Source: Anaerolineales bacterium
GTDB taxonomy: Bacteria; Chloroflexota; Anaerolineae; Anaerolineales; E44-bin32
Direction of reading: 5' to 3'
Assembly (NCBI GenBank): GCA_030642885.1
Contig: DAOWMX010000004.1
Coordinates: forward strand, 1 to 23,907
Length of the DNA: 23,907 bases
Part shown: piece after piece, positions 1 to 7,802 of the stretch
How positions within the stretch are numbered: position 1 is the stretch's first letter
Layout: every line of letters begins with the position of its first letter
Translations under genes and position numbers: made by a program
Notes under the pieces: generated by a model
Told to the model about the DNA's origin: nothing
Database searches by the model: none
What the model saw: only the letters and a program-made list of their open reading frames with translations

Positions 1-1352
1 ATGCTGCCTTCAATTACCGAGAATGGACCGCGCTCTCGCGCCAACTCGACGCTCGTTGACATGCTGTGGAAACGGATGAACTCCATTACCTGACCGGAAA
101 ATTCCTGGGCTTCCTCCGAGCCGTAGCGAATTCCCGTGTGATACAGCAAATCACCAAGTCCCATAATGCCCAAACCGATACGCCGTGCTTGCAAAGCAGC
201 CTCTCTAAGCTGCGGAACCGCTGGGACGTAGGCATTTGCGCTCACGACATCATCTAGGAAGCGGGTTGCTAACTGGACGCTTTCGCACAACTTCGACCAA
301 TCGACAGATCGATTTGGTCCGAAATGTTCTGCGAGGTTGATTGAACCCAGGCAGCAGTTTTCATAAGGGCCTAGCCATTGCTCGCCGCAAGGGTTCGTAG
401 CTTCAAGATCGTACAGATGTGGAACCGGGTTGCTCCGATTTGCAGCATCCAGGAAAAGGACACCTGGTTCTCCGTTATGATGAGCCTGTTGAACGATTTT
501 ATTAAAGAGCTCGCGGGCGCGAACTCGTTCATAAACGATGAATTCAACCTTCGATTCGAGAAGTTGGCGATGTGTTCTGTTGAGCTCGTTATACTCCGGC
601 GAAGATATATCCGGGAAGCGCAGCTCCCACCAATCGTCGTTCTTAACGGCCTCCATGAATGCATCGGTAACACCGATCGAGATATTGAAATTCGTGATCG
701 CATTCTCGTCAGTTTTGCAGCTGATGAAGGACTCGATATCGGGGTGGTCGACCCTGAGGACGGCCATATTTGCCCCGCGCCGGGTGCCGCCCTGGGCAAT
801 AACATCGAAAGCGCGGTCGTATACCCTCAAAAAACCAACCGGACCCGTCGCCTCACCTCTCGAAGAGTTGACCAAGTCACCGTTTGGGCGCAATCTTGAG
901 AATGAGAAACCGTTGCCTCCACCGGTCTGCTGAATTAAAGCAGCATCACGCAGAGTCTGGAATATGCCTTCTGAATCACGTCCCATGTCATCAGCAATTG
1001 GCAGGACGAAGCAAGCAGCAAGCTGGCCTAGAGGCGTGCCTGCTCCGGTGAAGGTCGGCGAGTTGGGAAAAAAACGCTTGCTGGCGATGAGTTCATAGAA
1101 ATCACGGGCGACTGATTCAATTTCAACGTCCCATTCCTCTTCCACTAGCGCAACATTGTAGGCAACCCGCCAGAACATCTCCTCCATTGTCTCGCTCGGT
1201 TGACCATCTTCCCCGCGTCGAAGATAACGCTTAACTAAAACCGTCTTGGCGTTATCAGATAACTCAACAGCACGTAAGTCTTCTGGGCGCGAAGGGATTC
1301 TTGAACTCTCATTATTTAGGTCTACAGCCACTCCAGTTGGTTCCGTTTCCAA
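1..1352 (-). CDS. nrdJ: Adenosylcobalamin-dependent (class II) ribonucleotide reductase, N-terminal ~450 aa; runs off the left edge
   Basis: Reduces ribonucleotides to deoxyribonucleotides using a B12-derived radical. Translating the minus strand from 1352 gives an open frame to the window edge. Visible family features: the N-terminal KRYLRRGEDGQPSETMEEMF stretch (about residues 41-60), FPNSPTFTGAGTPLGQLAAC with a probable redox-active Cys near 114, QQTGGGNGFSFSRLRP, and the catalytic NPCGEQ motif near 320-325 (candidate radical Cys322 and Glu324) followed by ENCCLGSINL. The C-terminal part with the CxxC tail lies outside. I chose a TTG start at 1352 because GGAGGGAG lies about 6 nt before it; an in-frame stop sits at 1381-1379, and a GTG at 1376 is the only other upstream start. 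nrdR is 73 bp upstream on the same strand, so the two are probably co-transcribed. The family call is firm; the start is less so. Confidence 0.95.
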   Translation of the reverse strand, partial: METEPTGVAVDLNNESSRIPSRPEDLRAVELSDNAKTVLVKRYLRRGEDGQPSETMEEMFWRVAYNVALVEEEWDVEIESVARDFYELIASKRFFPNSPTFTGAGTPLGQLAACFVLPIADDMGRDSEGIFQTLRDAALIQQTGGGNGFSFSRLRPNGDLVNSSRGEATGPVGFLRVYDRAFDVIAQGGTRRGANMAVLRVDHPDIESFISCKTDENAITNFNISIGVTDAFMEAVKNDDWWELRFPDISSPEYNELNRTHRQLLESKVEFIVYERVRARELFNKIVQQAHHNGEPGVLFLDAANRSNPVPHLYDLEATNPCGEQWLGPYENCCLGSINLAEHFGPNRSVDWSKLCESVQLATRFLDDVVSANAYVPAVPQLREAALQARRIGLGIMGLGDLLYHTGIRYGSEEAQEFSGQVMEFIRFHSMSTSVELARERGPFSVIEGS

Positions 1353-1425
1353 CGTCCACTCCCTCCGAAATAACACCCATCAAACTTGCCACAATAAACA
1401 TCAAGGCGGGTCACACATGAAACAA

Positions 1426-1875
1426 TCACGTTTCGAGCAGAAAATCTATTTCATCGCGAACGGCTTGTAGATCGTCAAGACCTAGATATACGATCGCATA
1501 GCGAATATAGGCAACGTGATCGAGGTCTTTTAATCCTGCGATAACCATATCGCCGACAACTCTAGAGGAGACTTCCGCTTTACCCATCGCCTGGAGAGTC
1601 GATTCGACCTCACCGACGAGACGTTCACTATCTGATGCCGATACCGGACGCTTCGCACAAGCGATCCGGATCCCCTGGTGAAGTTTCTCGCGGTTGAACT
1701 CTTCCCGGGTTCCATCCTGTTTGGTGATTAGCGGAGAAGCAAGGACTGCCCGCTCGTACGTGCTGAAGCGCTGACTGCACCCTATACACTCCCTGCGACG
1801 CCGAACGCCACCCCGTGAGTCACGCGTTGTATCGATAACACGGGTTCTTTCTCCCTCACAGTACGGGCAGCGCAT
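1426..1875 (-). CDS. nrdR: Transcriptional repressor NrdR
   Basis: A 149-aa regulator of ribonucleotide reductase genes. The N-terminal zinc ribbon has CPYC at residues 3-6 and CIGC at 30-33 with the basic GVRRRREC stretch before it. An ATP-cone domain follows from about residue 48 to 138 (REEFNREKLHQGIRIACAKR is its start), which senses ATP/dATP. Length matches the family (about 150 aa). The ribbon loop is slightly shorter than usual (DTTRDSRGG instead of the common VxDSRxxxxGxxIRRRREC spacing). It is followed on the same strand by nrdJ, its expected target, and preceded by a promoter candidate at 1964-1993. I found no convincing pair of NrdR boxes upstream. Confidence 0.95.
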   Translation of the reverse strand: MRCPYCEGERTRVIDTTRDSRGGVRRRRECIGCSQRFSTYERAVLASPLITKQDGTREEFNREKLHQGIRIACAKRPVSASDSERLVGEVESTLQAMGKAEVSSRVVGDMVIAGLKDLDHVAYIRYAIVYLGLDDLQAVRDEIDFLLET

Positions 1876-1963
1876 TTATGCCTCGCTTATGGCACAGTTG
1901 TTCCACGCCATATCTAGGTGCCCCAAAGTTGACATCCCCAACCGATTGGGGGTAGAGCGGTAA

Positions 1964-1993
1964 ATTTTAGCATAATGAGGAACATCTCAACAA
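1964..1993 (-). promoter_or_regulatory. Candidate promoter of nrdR-nrdJ
   Basis: On the minus strand, TTGTTG (1993-1988) is followed after 18 bp by TAAAAT (1969-1964), preceded by TGC as in extended -10 elements. The start would fall near 1957, about 80 nt before the nrdR ATG. Hexamers are only fair matches, so this is a suggestion. Confidence 0.4.
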
Positions 1994-2059
1994 GGTTACA
2001 AGCACCATCTGAACCTTAATATAATTGGTACTTTAGTCCCCCCCCCAGCAAGAAACACA

Positions 2060-2098
2060 ACAGACCGTTACCGGGAGGAGGTACCGGCGACGGTCTGT
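2060..2098 (-). terminator. Hairpin after ftsZ, probable end of the dcw transcript
   Basis: Perfect 9-bp outer arms acagaccgt (2060-2068) and acggtctgt (2090-2098), a 2x2 internal loop, then ccgg/ccgg (2071-2074/2084-2087). On the minus strand the stem is followed by TTGTGTTTCTTG, moderately U-rich rather than a clean U run. It lies about 95 bp past the ftsZ stop and before the nrdR promoter candidate, so it probably separates the two transcription units. It could instead be a structured leader or an operator. Confidence 0.5.
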
Positions 2099-2193
2099 GT
2101 GTATGGATACCCTTAGAGAAAACCATGCGGCAAACGGGTCCTAAGGGCGTTTAGGGGTAGGAGTCGACTGGCCGAGCCGAGAGCCCACCCACC

Positions 2194-3294
2194 TTAACGT
2201 CTACGTAAGAAAGCCGGGATGTCTAGATCGTTCATATCAAAAGCTTGCGGCTGGAATTCTTCGGCGGTGATAGCTGCCTGCCCTTCCTGCGCACGTGCTT
2301 CCGTTCGACTGCGCGTCCTGCGCATCGCGTGATGAAGTCCACCAGCACGCTCAAAACCGGTTGCGATTACGGTAACGCGCAGTTCCTCGCCCATACTGGG
2401 GTCGATGACTGCGCCGAAGATTAAGTTGACATCTGGGTGCGCCGTTTCCTTGATGATCGCCGCGGCTTGGTTGACCTCGTACAGGCTCAGATCATGCCCG
2501 CCCGTAACATTGAAAAGAATGCCTCGCGCGCCATCGATTGTGATATCCAGAAGATGACTAGAAATTGCCTGCTCGGCTGCTACTCGGGAACGATCCTCAC
2601 CCGAAGCCTTGCCGACCGCCATCAAAGCTGCGCCGCCCTCGGACATGATCGTGCGCACATCCGCGAAGTCGAGATTGATAAGACCGGGGACGGTGATCAA
2701 CTCACTGATTCCCTGAATCCCCTGGTGAAGCACATCGTCCGCAATCTTGAAAGCGTCATGCAAGCTGGCCTTTTTGTCCGCTATCTGCAGCAAACGATCG
2801 TTCGGGATAACGATAAGCGTATCCACTTTTTCCTTCAATTGCTCGATGCCGGACTCGGCAGCTTGCGCCCGCTTCGCTCCTTCAAAGGTAAACGGTCTCG
2901 TGACCACGCCGATGGTCAACGCTCCAATCTCCCTTGCGATCTGGGCGATGATCGGTGCAGCACCAGTTCCTGTCCCGCCTCCGATCCCTGCGGCGATGAA
3001 GACCATGTCACTGCCTTTGAGGACTTCATAAAGTTCCTCTGCAGACTCTTCGGCAGCTTTCTGACCCGTCTCCGGGTTGCCTCCTGCGCCGAGTCCGCGA
3101 GTCAGTTTGTCGCCAATGCGAACCCTGGTAGATGCATTCGAAAGAAGGAGCGCCTGGGCATCGGTGTTTATGGCAATGAACTCAATGCCGATCAAGCCCT
3201 CTTCAATCATGCGGTTGACAGCGTTGCTTCCCCCGCCGCCAATTCCAACAACCTTAATCCTGGCAAATGACTCCGTCTGTGGTATGGGTTTCAT
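2194..3294 (-). CDS. ftsZ: Cell division protein FtsZ
   Basis: The 366-aa tubulin-like GTPase that forms the Z ring. Seen: the N-terminal IKVVGIGGGGSNAVNRM, the tubulin signature GGGTGTGA at about residues 105-111, the catalytic T7 loop NLDFADV near 207-213, and the C-terminal tail DLDIPAFLRRR, which binds FtsA and other partners. The linker before that tail is short (about 40 residues), in line with a compact FtsZ. I chose the ATG at 3294 because GGAGGAGG lies about 7 nt upstream; the open frame reaches a TTG at 3369 but those 25 codons do not resemble FtsZ. It is the last dcw gene, 80 bp after ftsA, and probably ends at the 2060-2098 hairpin. Confidence 0.98.
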   Translation of the reverse strand: MKPIPQTESFARIKVVGIGGGGSNAVNRMIEEGLIGIEFIAINTDAQALLLSNASTRVRIGDKLTRGLGAGGNPETGQKAAEESAEELYEVLKGSDMVFIAAGIGGGTGTGAAPIIAQIAREIGALTIGVVTRPFTFEGAKRAQAAESGIEQLKEKVDTLIVIPNDRLLQIADKKASLHDAFKIADDVLHQGIQGISELITVPGLINLDFADVRTIMSEGGAALMAVGKASGEDRSRVAAEQAISSHLLDITIDGARGILFNVTGGHDLSLYEVNQAAAIIKETAHPDVNLIFGAVIDPSMGEELRVTVIATGFERAGGLHHAMRRTRSRTEARAQEGQAAITAEEFQPQAFDMNDLDIPAFLRRR

Positions 3295-3374
3295 TTTCTT
3301 CCTCCTCCTCGAACAATGTTTCGTTGTTTCATCCACCCCAGCCCTGTCAAGAGTTTCGGGCTGAAGCAAGGGAT

Positions 3375-4631
3375 TTATCCGGGCAGTAACCGCTTGAAAA
3401 AACCTACCGTTTTCTCCAAGCTAAAGTTTGGCAGCGTGAAACCGGCATAGGTAAAACCTTCAACCCCGCTATCCTCTCCCAGAACCTGCGCCCAATAAAG
3501 TAAGCCCAGGCTGGCTGCGTAAGCCGGTGAACGCAAACGATCCACTAAACCGAGCATCCGCTCCGGTTCCGCGATTCGAACGGGTAAATGCAGTATTTCA
3601 TTAGCAACCTCACGGATGCCTGGAAGCTGGCTTGTCCCTCCGGCCAATACAATTCCTGCTGGCAGCAAGCCATCATATCCACTGCGTTTCACTTCCTGCC
3701 TTACCAAACTAAATAATTCCTCGATCCGCGGCTCAATGATCACCGCCATATCCTTACACTTAATTCGGATGGACTGCTCCTCACCAAAGGGACGAACAGC
3801 GAAGGCTTGATCGGGATCAAATCCTGAAGGTCTGGCATAACCATGGCGCCTTTTCGCAGACTCTGCAGTCTCGTGGGGTAGATGCAAAACTTGGGCAATG
3901 TCATTTGAAAGATGCTCCCCACCCACGGGGATAACCGCGGTATGCCAGACTGCTCCCTCAATGTAGATTGCAATATCGGTCGTTCCTGCACCGATGTCGC
4001 AGAGCATCACACCCATTTCCTGTTCGGTCTCGCTCAAGGTAACACCGGCCGATGCGAGTGATCCAAGCACCCAGCCATCGACATCTATCCCAGCTGCCTC
4101 GATACATTTTTCAAGATTTCGCAGCGCAGTGTTGCTCGCTGTCACGATGTGGGTTTCCACTTCAAGACGGTATCCATGCATGCCAACAGCGGACTTAATC
4201 CCATCTTGACCATCGACGACAAAGGCTCGCGGGATAACATGAACGATAGCCCGATCGTATGGGATCACAATTGAACGGGCGGCCTCGATCGCTCTACTCA
4301 CATCGTCGCCGCTGATCGTCCGACCCGTCACACCCGTCATACCCTTGCTGTTGAGTGATGAGACATGAGATCCGGAGAGACTGACCATTGCGGAGGTGAT
4401 CTCGTACCCCGAAGTTCGCTCAGCCTTATCCTTTGAAATCCGGATGGCCTGAGCTAAAGCCTCAAGGTTAACAACGCCACCTTTGCGCATACCTTTCGAT
4501 GGCGCTTCGCCAATACCGATCACACGCAACTTTCCATCAGGCGTGGAATGTCCCACGAGCATGCAAATTTTGCTCGTGCCGATATCCAACCCGACGAAAA
4601 TCGTCTCTTCCAAACCGAGAATCGTTGCCAC
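3375..4631 (-). CDS. ftsA: Cell division protein FtsA
   Basis: A 418-aa actin-like ATPase that tethers FtsZ to the membrane. Actin-fold motifs are in order: phosphate-1 VGLDIGTSKI (about residues 13-22), phosphate-2 LCDIGAGTTDIAIY in the middle, and the adenosine motif VLAGGTSQLPGI in the last third. The C-terminus, SLEKTVGFFKRLLPG, can form the amphipathic membrane-targeting helix expected of FtsA. The start is GTG, 8 nt after the ftsQ stop; GGAG inside the end of ftsQ could serve as its ribosome site. Order ftsQ-ftsA-ftsZ is the standard one. Confidence 0.97.
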   Translation of the reverse strand: MATILGLEETIFVGLDIGTSKICMLVGHSTPDGKLRVIGIGEAPSKGMRKGGVVNLEALAQAIRISKDKAERTSGYEITSAMVSLSGSHVSSLNSKGMTGVTGRTISGDDVSRAIEAARSIVIPYDRAIVHVIPRAFVVDGQDGIKSAVGMHGYRLEVETHIVTASNTALRNLEKCIEAAGIDVDGWVLGSLASAGVTLSETEQEMGVMLCDIGAGTTDIAIYIEGAVWHTAVIPVGGEHLSNDIAQVLHLPHETAESAKRRHGYARPSGFDPDQAFAVRPFGEEQSIRIKCKDMAVIIEPRIEELFSLVRQEVKRSGYDGLLPAGIVLAGGTSQLPGIREVANEILHLPVRIAEPERMLGLVDRLRSPAYAASLGLLYWAQVLGEDSGVEGFTYAGFTLPNFSLEKTVGFFKRLLPG

Positions 4632-4639
4632 TTATTCGC

Positions 4640-5545
4640 TCACTCCATTGCGTAAAATGGTGCGTGTTGATCTTCCACGCTCACCATCGTTACCGGGATG
4701 TTATCCGCAAATAACTTATCAGCTATCGTGTTGTAGATTCGCACCTTCATGCGCATATCACCGCTTTCGCCGAAGTATGCCTGCCATCCGCGCACATCCG
4801 TGAAACTTAAACCATGGTCGGGATCAAATTGCCAGGAGCTGACCTCTGGCATGTGCTTGGACAACACGTCCACAGCGCTTAGTAAAACCGGGTCGATAAC
4901 CGGATCGTTCGCATTCCCATCGAGGTTCAAAACCGGTTCCACACTCGTGACCTGCGTCAGATCTGACTGGATGCCGTGTTGAATATACGCGGTTCCATCG
5001 GCACTCAGCCACCATATCCGACCACCATCATTCCACTCCACGGCTGGCTGACGTTCTTCAAGAAAAATCTCGACTCGATTCGGCCATTTCAACATAACCG
5101 TTGCTTCACTCACCTCAGCTGCCTCCTTTAACCTGGCTTCAACGACCTCCGGGTCGACGAGAAAGGCAGACTGCCCTTCAACTCCTGCCAATGATCGAAC
5201 TTGCGCTAAACTGAGCATTTGTTGGCCATCGATCATCGGCATGCTGGCTTTGTATGTTGGTGCTTGTACAAACCTGACAATCATCCACAAACTGGCTCCC
5301 AACAACACAATTGAGAACAACCTCGATCCAAAATGTGCTCCTGAAATCCCTGTTAGTTGAATTTCCGTTCCGTTATCCGCGCTTACGGGTACGGCATAAC
5401 GGCGCCTTGCCCGTTTATTCCTGCGCGGCTTTGTTGTCTTAAAGCGGCCCGCCCGTTCAATCTTGCGGGTTTTTCGCACCCGCCGTGCACGCACCTGGTC
5501 CGCCCTGTTTTCAGGGGCGCCGAATGCCCTATCGCCAACGCTCAT
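4640..5545 (-). CDS. ftsQ: Cell division protein FtsQ/DivIB
   Basis: A 301-aa bitopic membrane protein of the divisome. The N-terminal cytoplasmic part is very basic (about residues 19-49, many Arg/Lys), followed by one transmembrane segment near 75-93. A POTRA domain follows at about 100-168 (LAQVRSLAGV ... WPNRVEIFLEERQPAV is characteristic of its end). The C-terminal beta domain extends to the end. The start ATG overlaps the ddl stop (ATGA at 5545-5542), so translation is probably coupled. The sequence is diverged, as is usual for FtsQ; placement between ddl and ftsA makes the call secure. Confidence 0.9.
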   Translation of the reverse strand: MSVGDRAFGAPENRADQVRARRVRKTRKIERAGRFKTTKPRRNKRARRRYAVPVSADNGTEIQLTGISGAHFGSRLFSIVLLGASLWMIVRFVQAPTYKASMPMIDGQQMLSLAQVRSLAGVEGQSAFLVDPEVVEARLKEAAEVSEATVMLKWPNRVEIFLEERQPAVEWNDGGRIWWLSADGTAYIQHGIQSDLTQVTSVEPVLNLDGNANDPVIDPVLLSAVDVLSKHMPEVSSWQFDPDHGLSFTDVRGWQAYFGESGDMRMKVRIYNTIADKLFADNIPVTMVSVEDQHAPFYAME

Positions 5546-6657
5546 TGAGTTCTCTCTCCCTCGTAACTGCGGAGAAGTCCCATCTTTTGTTCGTGGCGCA
5601 TTAACGCCAATTCAACCAGCCGATCAAGAAGTTCCGTATAGGGCAACGCGCTGGCTTCCCAAAGCTTCGGATACATACTGATTTGTGTGAAGCCGGGGAT
5701 GGTGTTAATTTCATTCAGGTACAGATCTCCACTTACCTTATCGAGGAGGAAGTCAACACGGGCCATACCCGCGCCGTCAATCGCTCGGTATGCCTGTATT
5801 GCCAGCTGCTGGGCTTTCTTCGCTGTCTCCTCATCTATCTCGGCAGGGATCATCAACTCAGAAGCGTCATCGATGTACTTTGCCTTGTAAGAATAGAAAT
5901 CATCACTAGGGATAACCTCACCTGGAACTGATGCGTTAACTTCCTCATTTCCAAGCACACTCACTTCGATCTCTCGAGCATCCAGCCCTCGCTCCACCAG
6001 GATCCTTCGGTCGTATTGTGCTGCATCCATGAGCCCCTCAAGCAGCGTTGACCGTTCCTTGCAGCGTGTAATTCCCACGGAAGATCCCATATTTGCCGGT
6101 TTAGTAAAGAGCGGATAGCCGCCCAGGCGCTCCACTTTTTCAAGCGCCTTATCGAGGTCCGCTTGTAGTTCTGAAGTATCAATTACAACCCAATCTACGA
6201 CCGGAATTGCCTGAGCTCGCATAATATCCTTGAATAACCCTTTGTCCATCGCGACCGAGGATGCGAGCACCCCCGCACCGACATAGGGAAGCTCTGCAAG
6301 TTCAAACAAGCCCTGTACCGCTCCGTCCTCGCCGAAAGTGCCGTGCAGCACAGGGAAAATGACGTCAAGCTCTTCTAATACATCCAGGGAACTGCCAATT
6401 TCCTGGCGGAAAAGAGCAGCCTTCTCGGGTTCTGGGATCATCATTGCTGGATGTAAGGAACCATGCTCGCCAGCCTCGAAGGCTCTGAGTGTACAATCTC
6501 CATACAGCCAGTGTCCCTCTTTCGAGATTCCAATCTCGATCACCTCGTACTTCTCATCATCCAGGGCGTCGATCACAGAACGCGCCGACATGAGGGACAC
6601 CTCATGTTCCCCGGATCGACCTCCAAAGAGAACCCCAAGGCGCAGCTTTTTACTCAT
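5542..6657 (-). CDS. ddl: D-alanine--D-alanine ligase
   Basis: A 371-aa ATP-grasp enzyme that makes the D-Ala-D-Ala dipeptide used by MurF. Seen: LGVLFGGRSGEHEVSLMSA at the N-terminus, HGTFGEDGAVQG at about 105-116, the ATP-binding FTKPANMGSSVGI near 184-196, REIEVSVLG at 228-236, and the metal-binding end NEINTIPGFT at about 315-324. The omega-loop carries DFYSYKAKY (253-261); the tyrosines there match D-Ala-D-Ala ligases rather than the VanA/D-lactate type. The start overlaps the murB stop by ATGA, and GGAAAGGG lies upstream as a ribosome site. Confidence 0.97.
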   Translation of the reverse strand: MSKKLRLGVLFGGRSGEHEVSLMSARSVIDALDDEKYEVIEIGISKEGHWLYGDCTLRAFEAGEHGSLHPAMMIPEPEKAALFRQEIGSSLDVLEELDVIFPVLHGTFGEDGAVQGLFELAELPYVGAGVLASSVAMDKGLFKDIMRAQAIPVVDWVVIDTSELQADLDKALEKVERLGGYPLFTKPANMGSSVGITRCKERSTLLEGLMDAAQYDRRILVERGLDAREIEVSVLGNEEVNASVPGEVIPSDDFYSYKAKYIDDASELMIPAEIDEETAKKAQQLAIQAYRAIDGAGMARVDFLLDKVSGDLYLNEINTIPGFTQISMYPKLWEASALPYTELLDRLVELALMRHEQKMGLLRSYEGERTQ

Positions 6658-7625
6658 GAAGACCCTTTCCCATGTTTGGAAAGAGCGGCTTCATTCTCCA
6701 ACCACTCGCCAATGAGCTCTATCTCAAGTTCAAGTGAAACTCCGAACTTTTCCATGACTTTCTCGCGTGCGGTTTGGATCAACATCCAAACCTGCTCAGC
6801 AGTGCCCTCGCCTTCATTCATGAAGAAATTAGCATGTTCTGAACTGATCGAAACCGCTCCCTGCTTGAAACCTTTTAATCCAACCGCCTCGATTAACCGA
6901 CCAGCAAAATCGTCAGGAGGGTTTTTAAACATCGAACCCATGCTCGCGCCCGACGGCTGCGATTGAGCGCGCTTCTGTGTATACTCGCTCATCTTCGTTT
7001 TGCATGCATCCACTGTGGAGGCTGACAATTCCAGGGTCGCCGACAGAACCACAGAGCCTGGATTGCGCTTTAAAACACTGTCACGATAGCCGTAATCCAG
7101 ACGTTCCAACGGCCATTCCTCCACGCATCCATCTTGTTGCAAGATTTCGGCCATTTTTAGCACGCCAGCCATGTCTCCAGCGAATGCGCCGGCGTTTCCA
7201 ACAACTGCCCCTCCTACCGTTCCAGGAACAGTCGCCCCCCATTCCAATCCAGACCACCCACGGTCCCCTGCCAGTCTCGCCACCGTCCCCAACACAGCGC
7301 CCGACTCGGCTTTTACGTACCGCGCCTCATCTTCCTGGAAGAAATGGATCTTGCGCGCACGATTCAAGACCACCACCTCACGCACCCCTCGGTCGGAGAT
7401 CAGAATATTTGAACCACCCCCCATGATCCGGAATGGAACTCCCTCATCCCATATCTGGCGCGTAACTTCTGCCAAATCTTCCGCCGAGCGAACTTCAAGC
7501 AGGAAATCTGCCCGGCCTCCAATTCGTGCAGAGGTGTATGGAGCCATGGGCACGGATTCACCCAGCCGATCACCAAAGTGCTCTCGTAGCCTGAGTACGG
7601 CCTCAGGCGAGACAACGCTGTCCAT
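6654..7625 (-). CDS. murB: UDP-N-acetylenolpyruvoylglucosamine reductase MurB
   Basis: A 323-aa FAD enzyme that reduces UDP-GlcNAc-enolpyruvate to UDP-MurNAc. Seen: TSARIGGRADFLLEV (31-45), GGGSNILISDRG (69-80) and VPGTVGGAVVGNAGAF (133-148) for FAD and substrate binding. YGYRDS lies near 178-183, and GSMFKNP near 230-236 holds the probable proton-donor Ser. The start is ATG 7625, which shares its A with the upstream stop (TGATG); a GTG one codon earlier (7628) is possible. AAGGTG lies about 11 nt upstream. Translation is coupled to the 58-aa gene before it and to ddl after it. Confidence 0.97.
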   Translation of the reverse strand: MDSVVSPEAVLRLREHFGDRLGESVPMAPYTSARIGGRADFLLEVRSAEDLAEVTRQIWDEGVPFRIMGGGSNILISDRGVREVVVLNRARKIHFFQEDEARYVKAESGAVLGTVARLAGDRGWSGLEWGATVPGTVGGAVVGNAGAFAGDMAGVLKMAEILQQDGCVEEWPLERLDYGYRDSVLKRNPGSVVLSATLELSASTVDACKTKMSEYTQKRAQSQPSGASMGSMFKNPPDDFAGRLIEAVGLKGFKQGAVSISSEHANFFMNEGEGTAEQVWMLIQTAREKVMEKFGVSLELEIELIGEWLENEAALSKHGKGSS

Positions 7626-7801
7626 CACAAATGTCGCACCTTATCGATAATCCGGTTCAAGAGTTCTAGCTCCGGAATCTCTATGGGAAGGTTCTCCTCT
7701 GGTCCAGCATATGCGAGCTGTGTGGCTTGTTTCGCAGCCAGACGCATGCGGAGTTCCATCTTTCTATCGGCTTCAAAGACGCCCTTTTTCTTCTTAGCCA
7801 T
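7625..7801 (-). CDS. 58-aa protein of unknown function between murC and murB
   Basis: I do not recognise this gene. It begins MAKKKKGVFEADRKMELRMR, is highly charged, lacks a signal peptide or membrane segment, and is probably helical, with a Leu/Ile-rich C-terminus (LLNRIIDKVRHL). I chose ATG 7801, one nt after the murC stop, because GGAG of the murC 3' end lies 9 nt upstream; an in-frame ATG at 7810 inside murC would add three residues but has no spaced ribosome site. The stop overlaps the murB ATG as TGATG. Tight coupling on both sides and a coding-like composition argue it is translated. Function could relate to wall-precursor synthesis, which is inference from position only. Confidence 0.75.
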   Translation of the reverse strand: MAKKKKGVFEADRKMELRMRLAAKQATQLAYAGPEENLPIEIPELELLNRIIDKVRHL

Positions 7802-7802
7802 G

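Larger units (their letters stand above)
1876..2193 (-). other. 318-bp intergenic leader between ftsZ and nrdR
   Basis: No convincing gene. Read on the minus strand it holds, in order: an imperfect nested inverted repeat in the ftsZ 3' region (cccttag at 2110-2116 against ctaaggg at 2141-2147, with aaacg/cgttt at 2132-2136/2148-2152 as a competing pair), a strong hairpin at 2060-2098, a run of nine G (C on the plus strand, 2038-2046), a promoter candidate at 1964-1993, and a small hairpin at 1936-1951 with arms CCCCAA/TTGGGG and a 4-nt loop, which would lie just after the predicted transcription start. No B12-box (GCCACTG-like) sequence typical of a cobalamin riboswitch was seen. Confidence 0.6.

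Noticed and set aside
1876..2040. NrdR boxes or cobalamin riboswitch upstream of nrdR
   Set aside because: Only weak, non-paired near-matches to a NrdR box (near 1896-1912 and 2020-2036), and no B12-box core; neither is supported.
2437..3270. 277-aa plus-strand open frame opposite ftsZ
   Set aside because: It is antisense to conserved FtsZ codons, has no family features and no ribosome site or promoter.
3295..3369. N-terminal extension of ftsZ to a TTG at 3369
   Set aside because: The extra 25 residues are unlike FtsZ, and the ATG at 3294 has a strong ribosome site.
3295..3374. Promoter in the ftsA-ftsZ gap (a TTGACA is present)
   Set aside because: No acceptable -10 hexamer lies 16-18 bp downstream of it.
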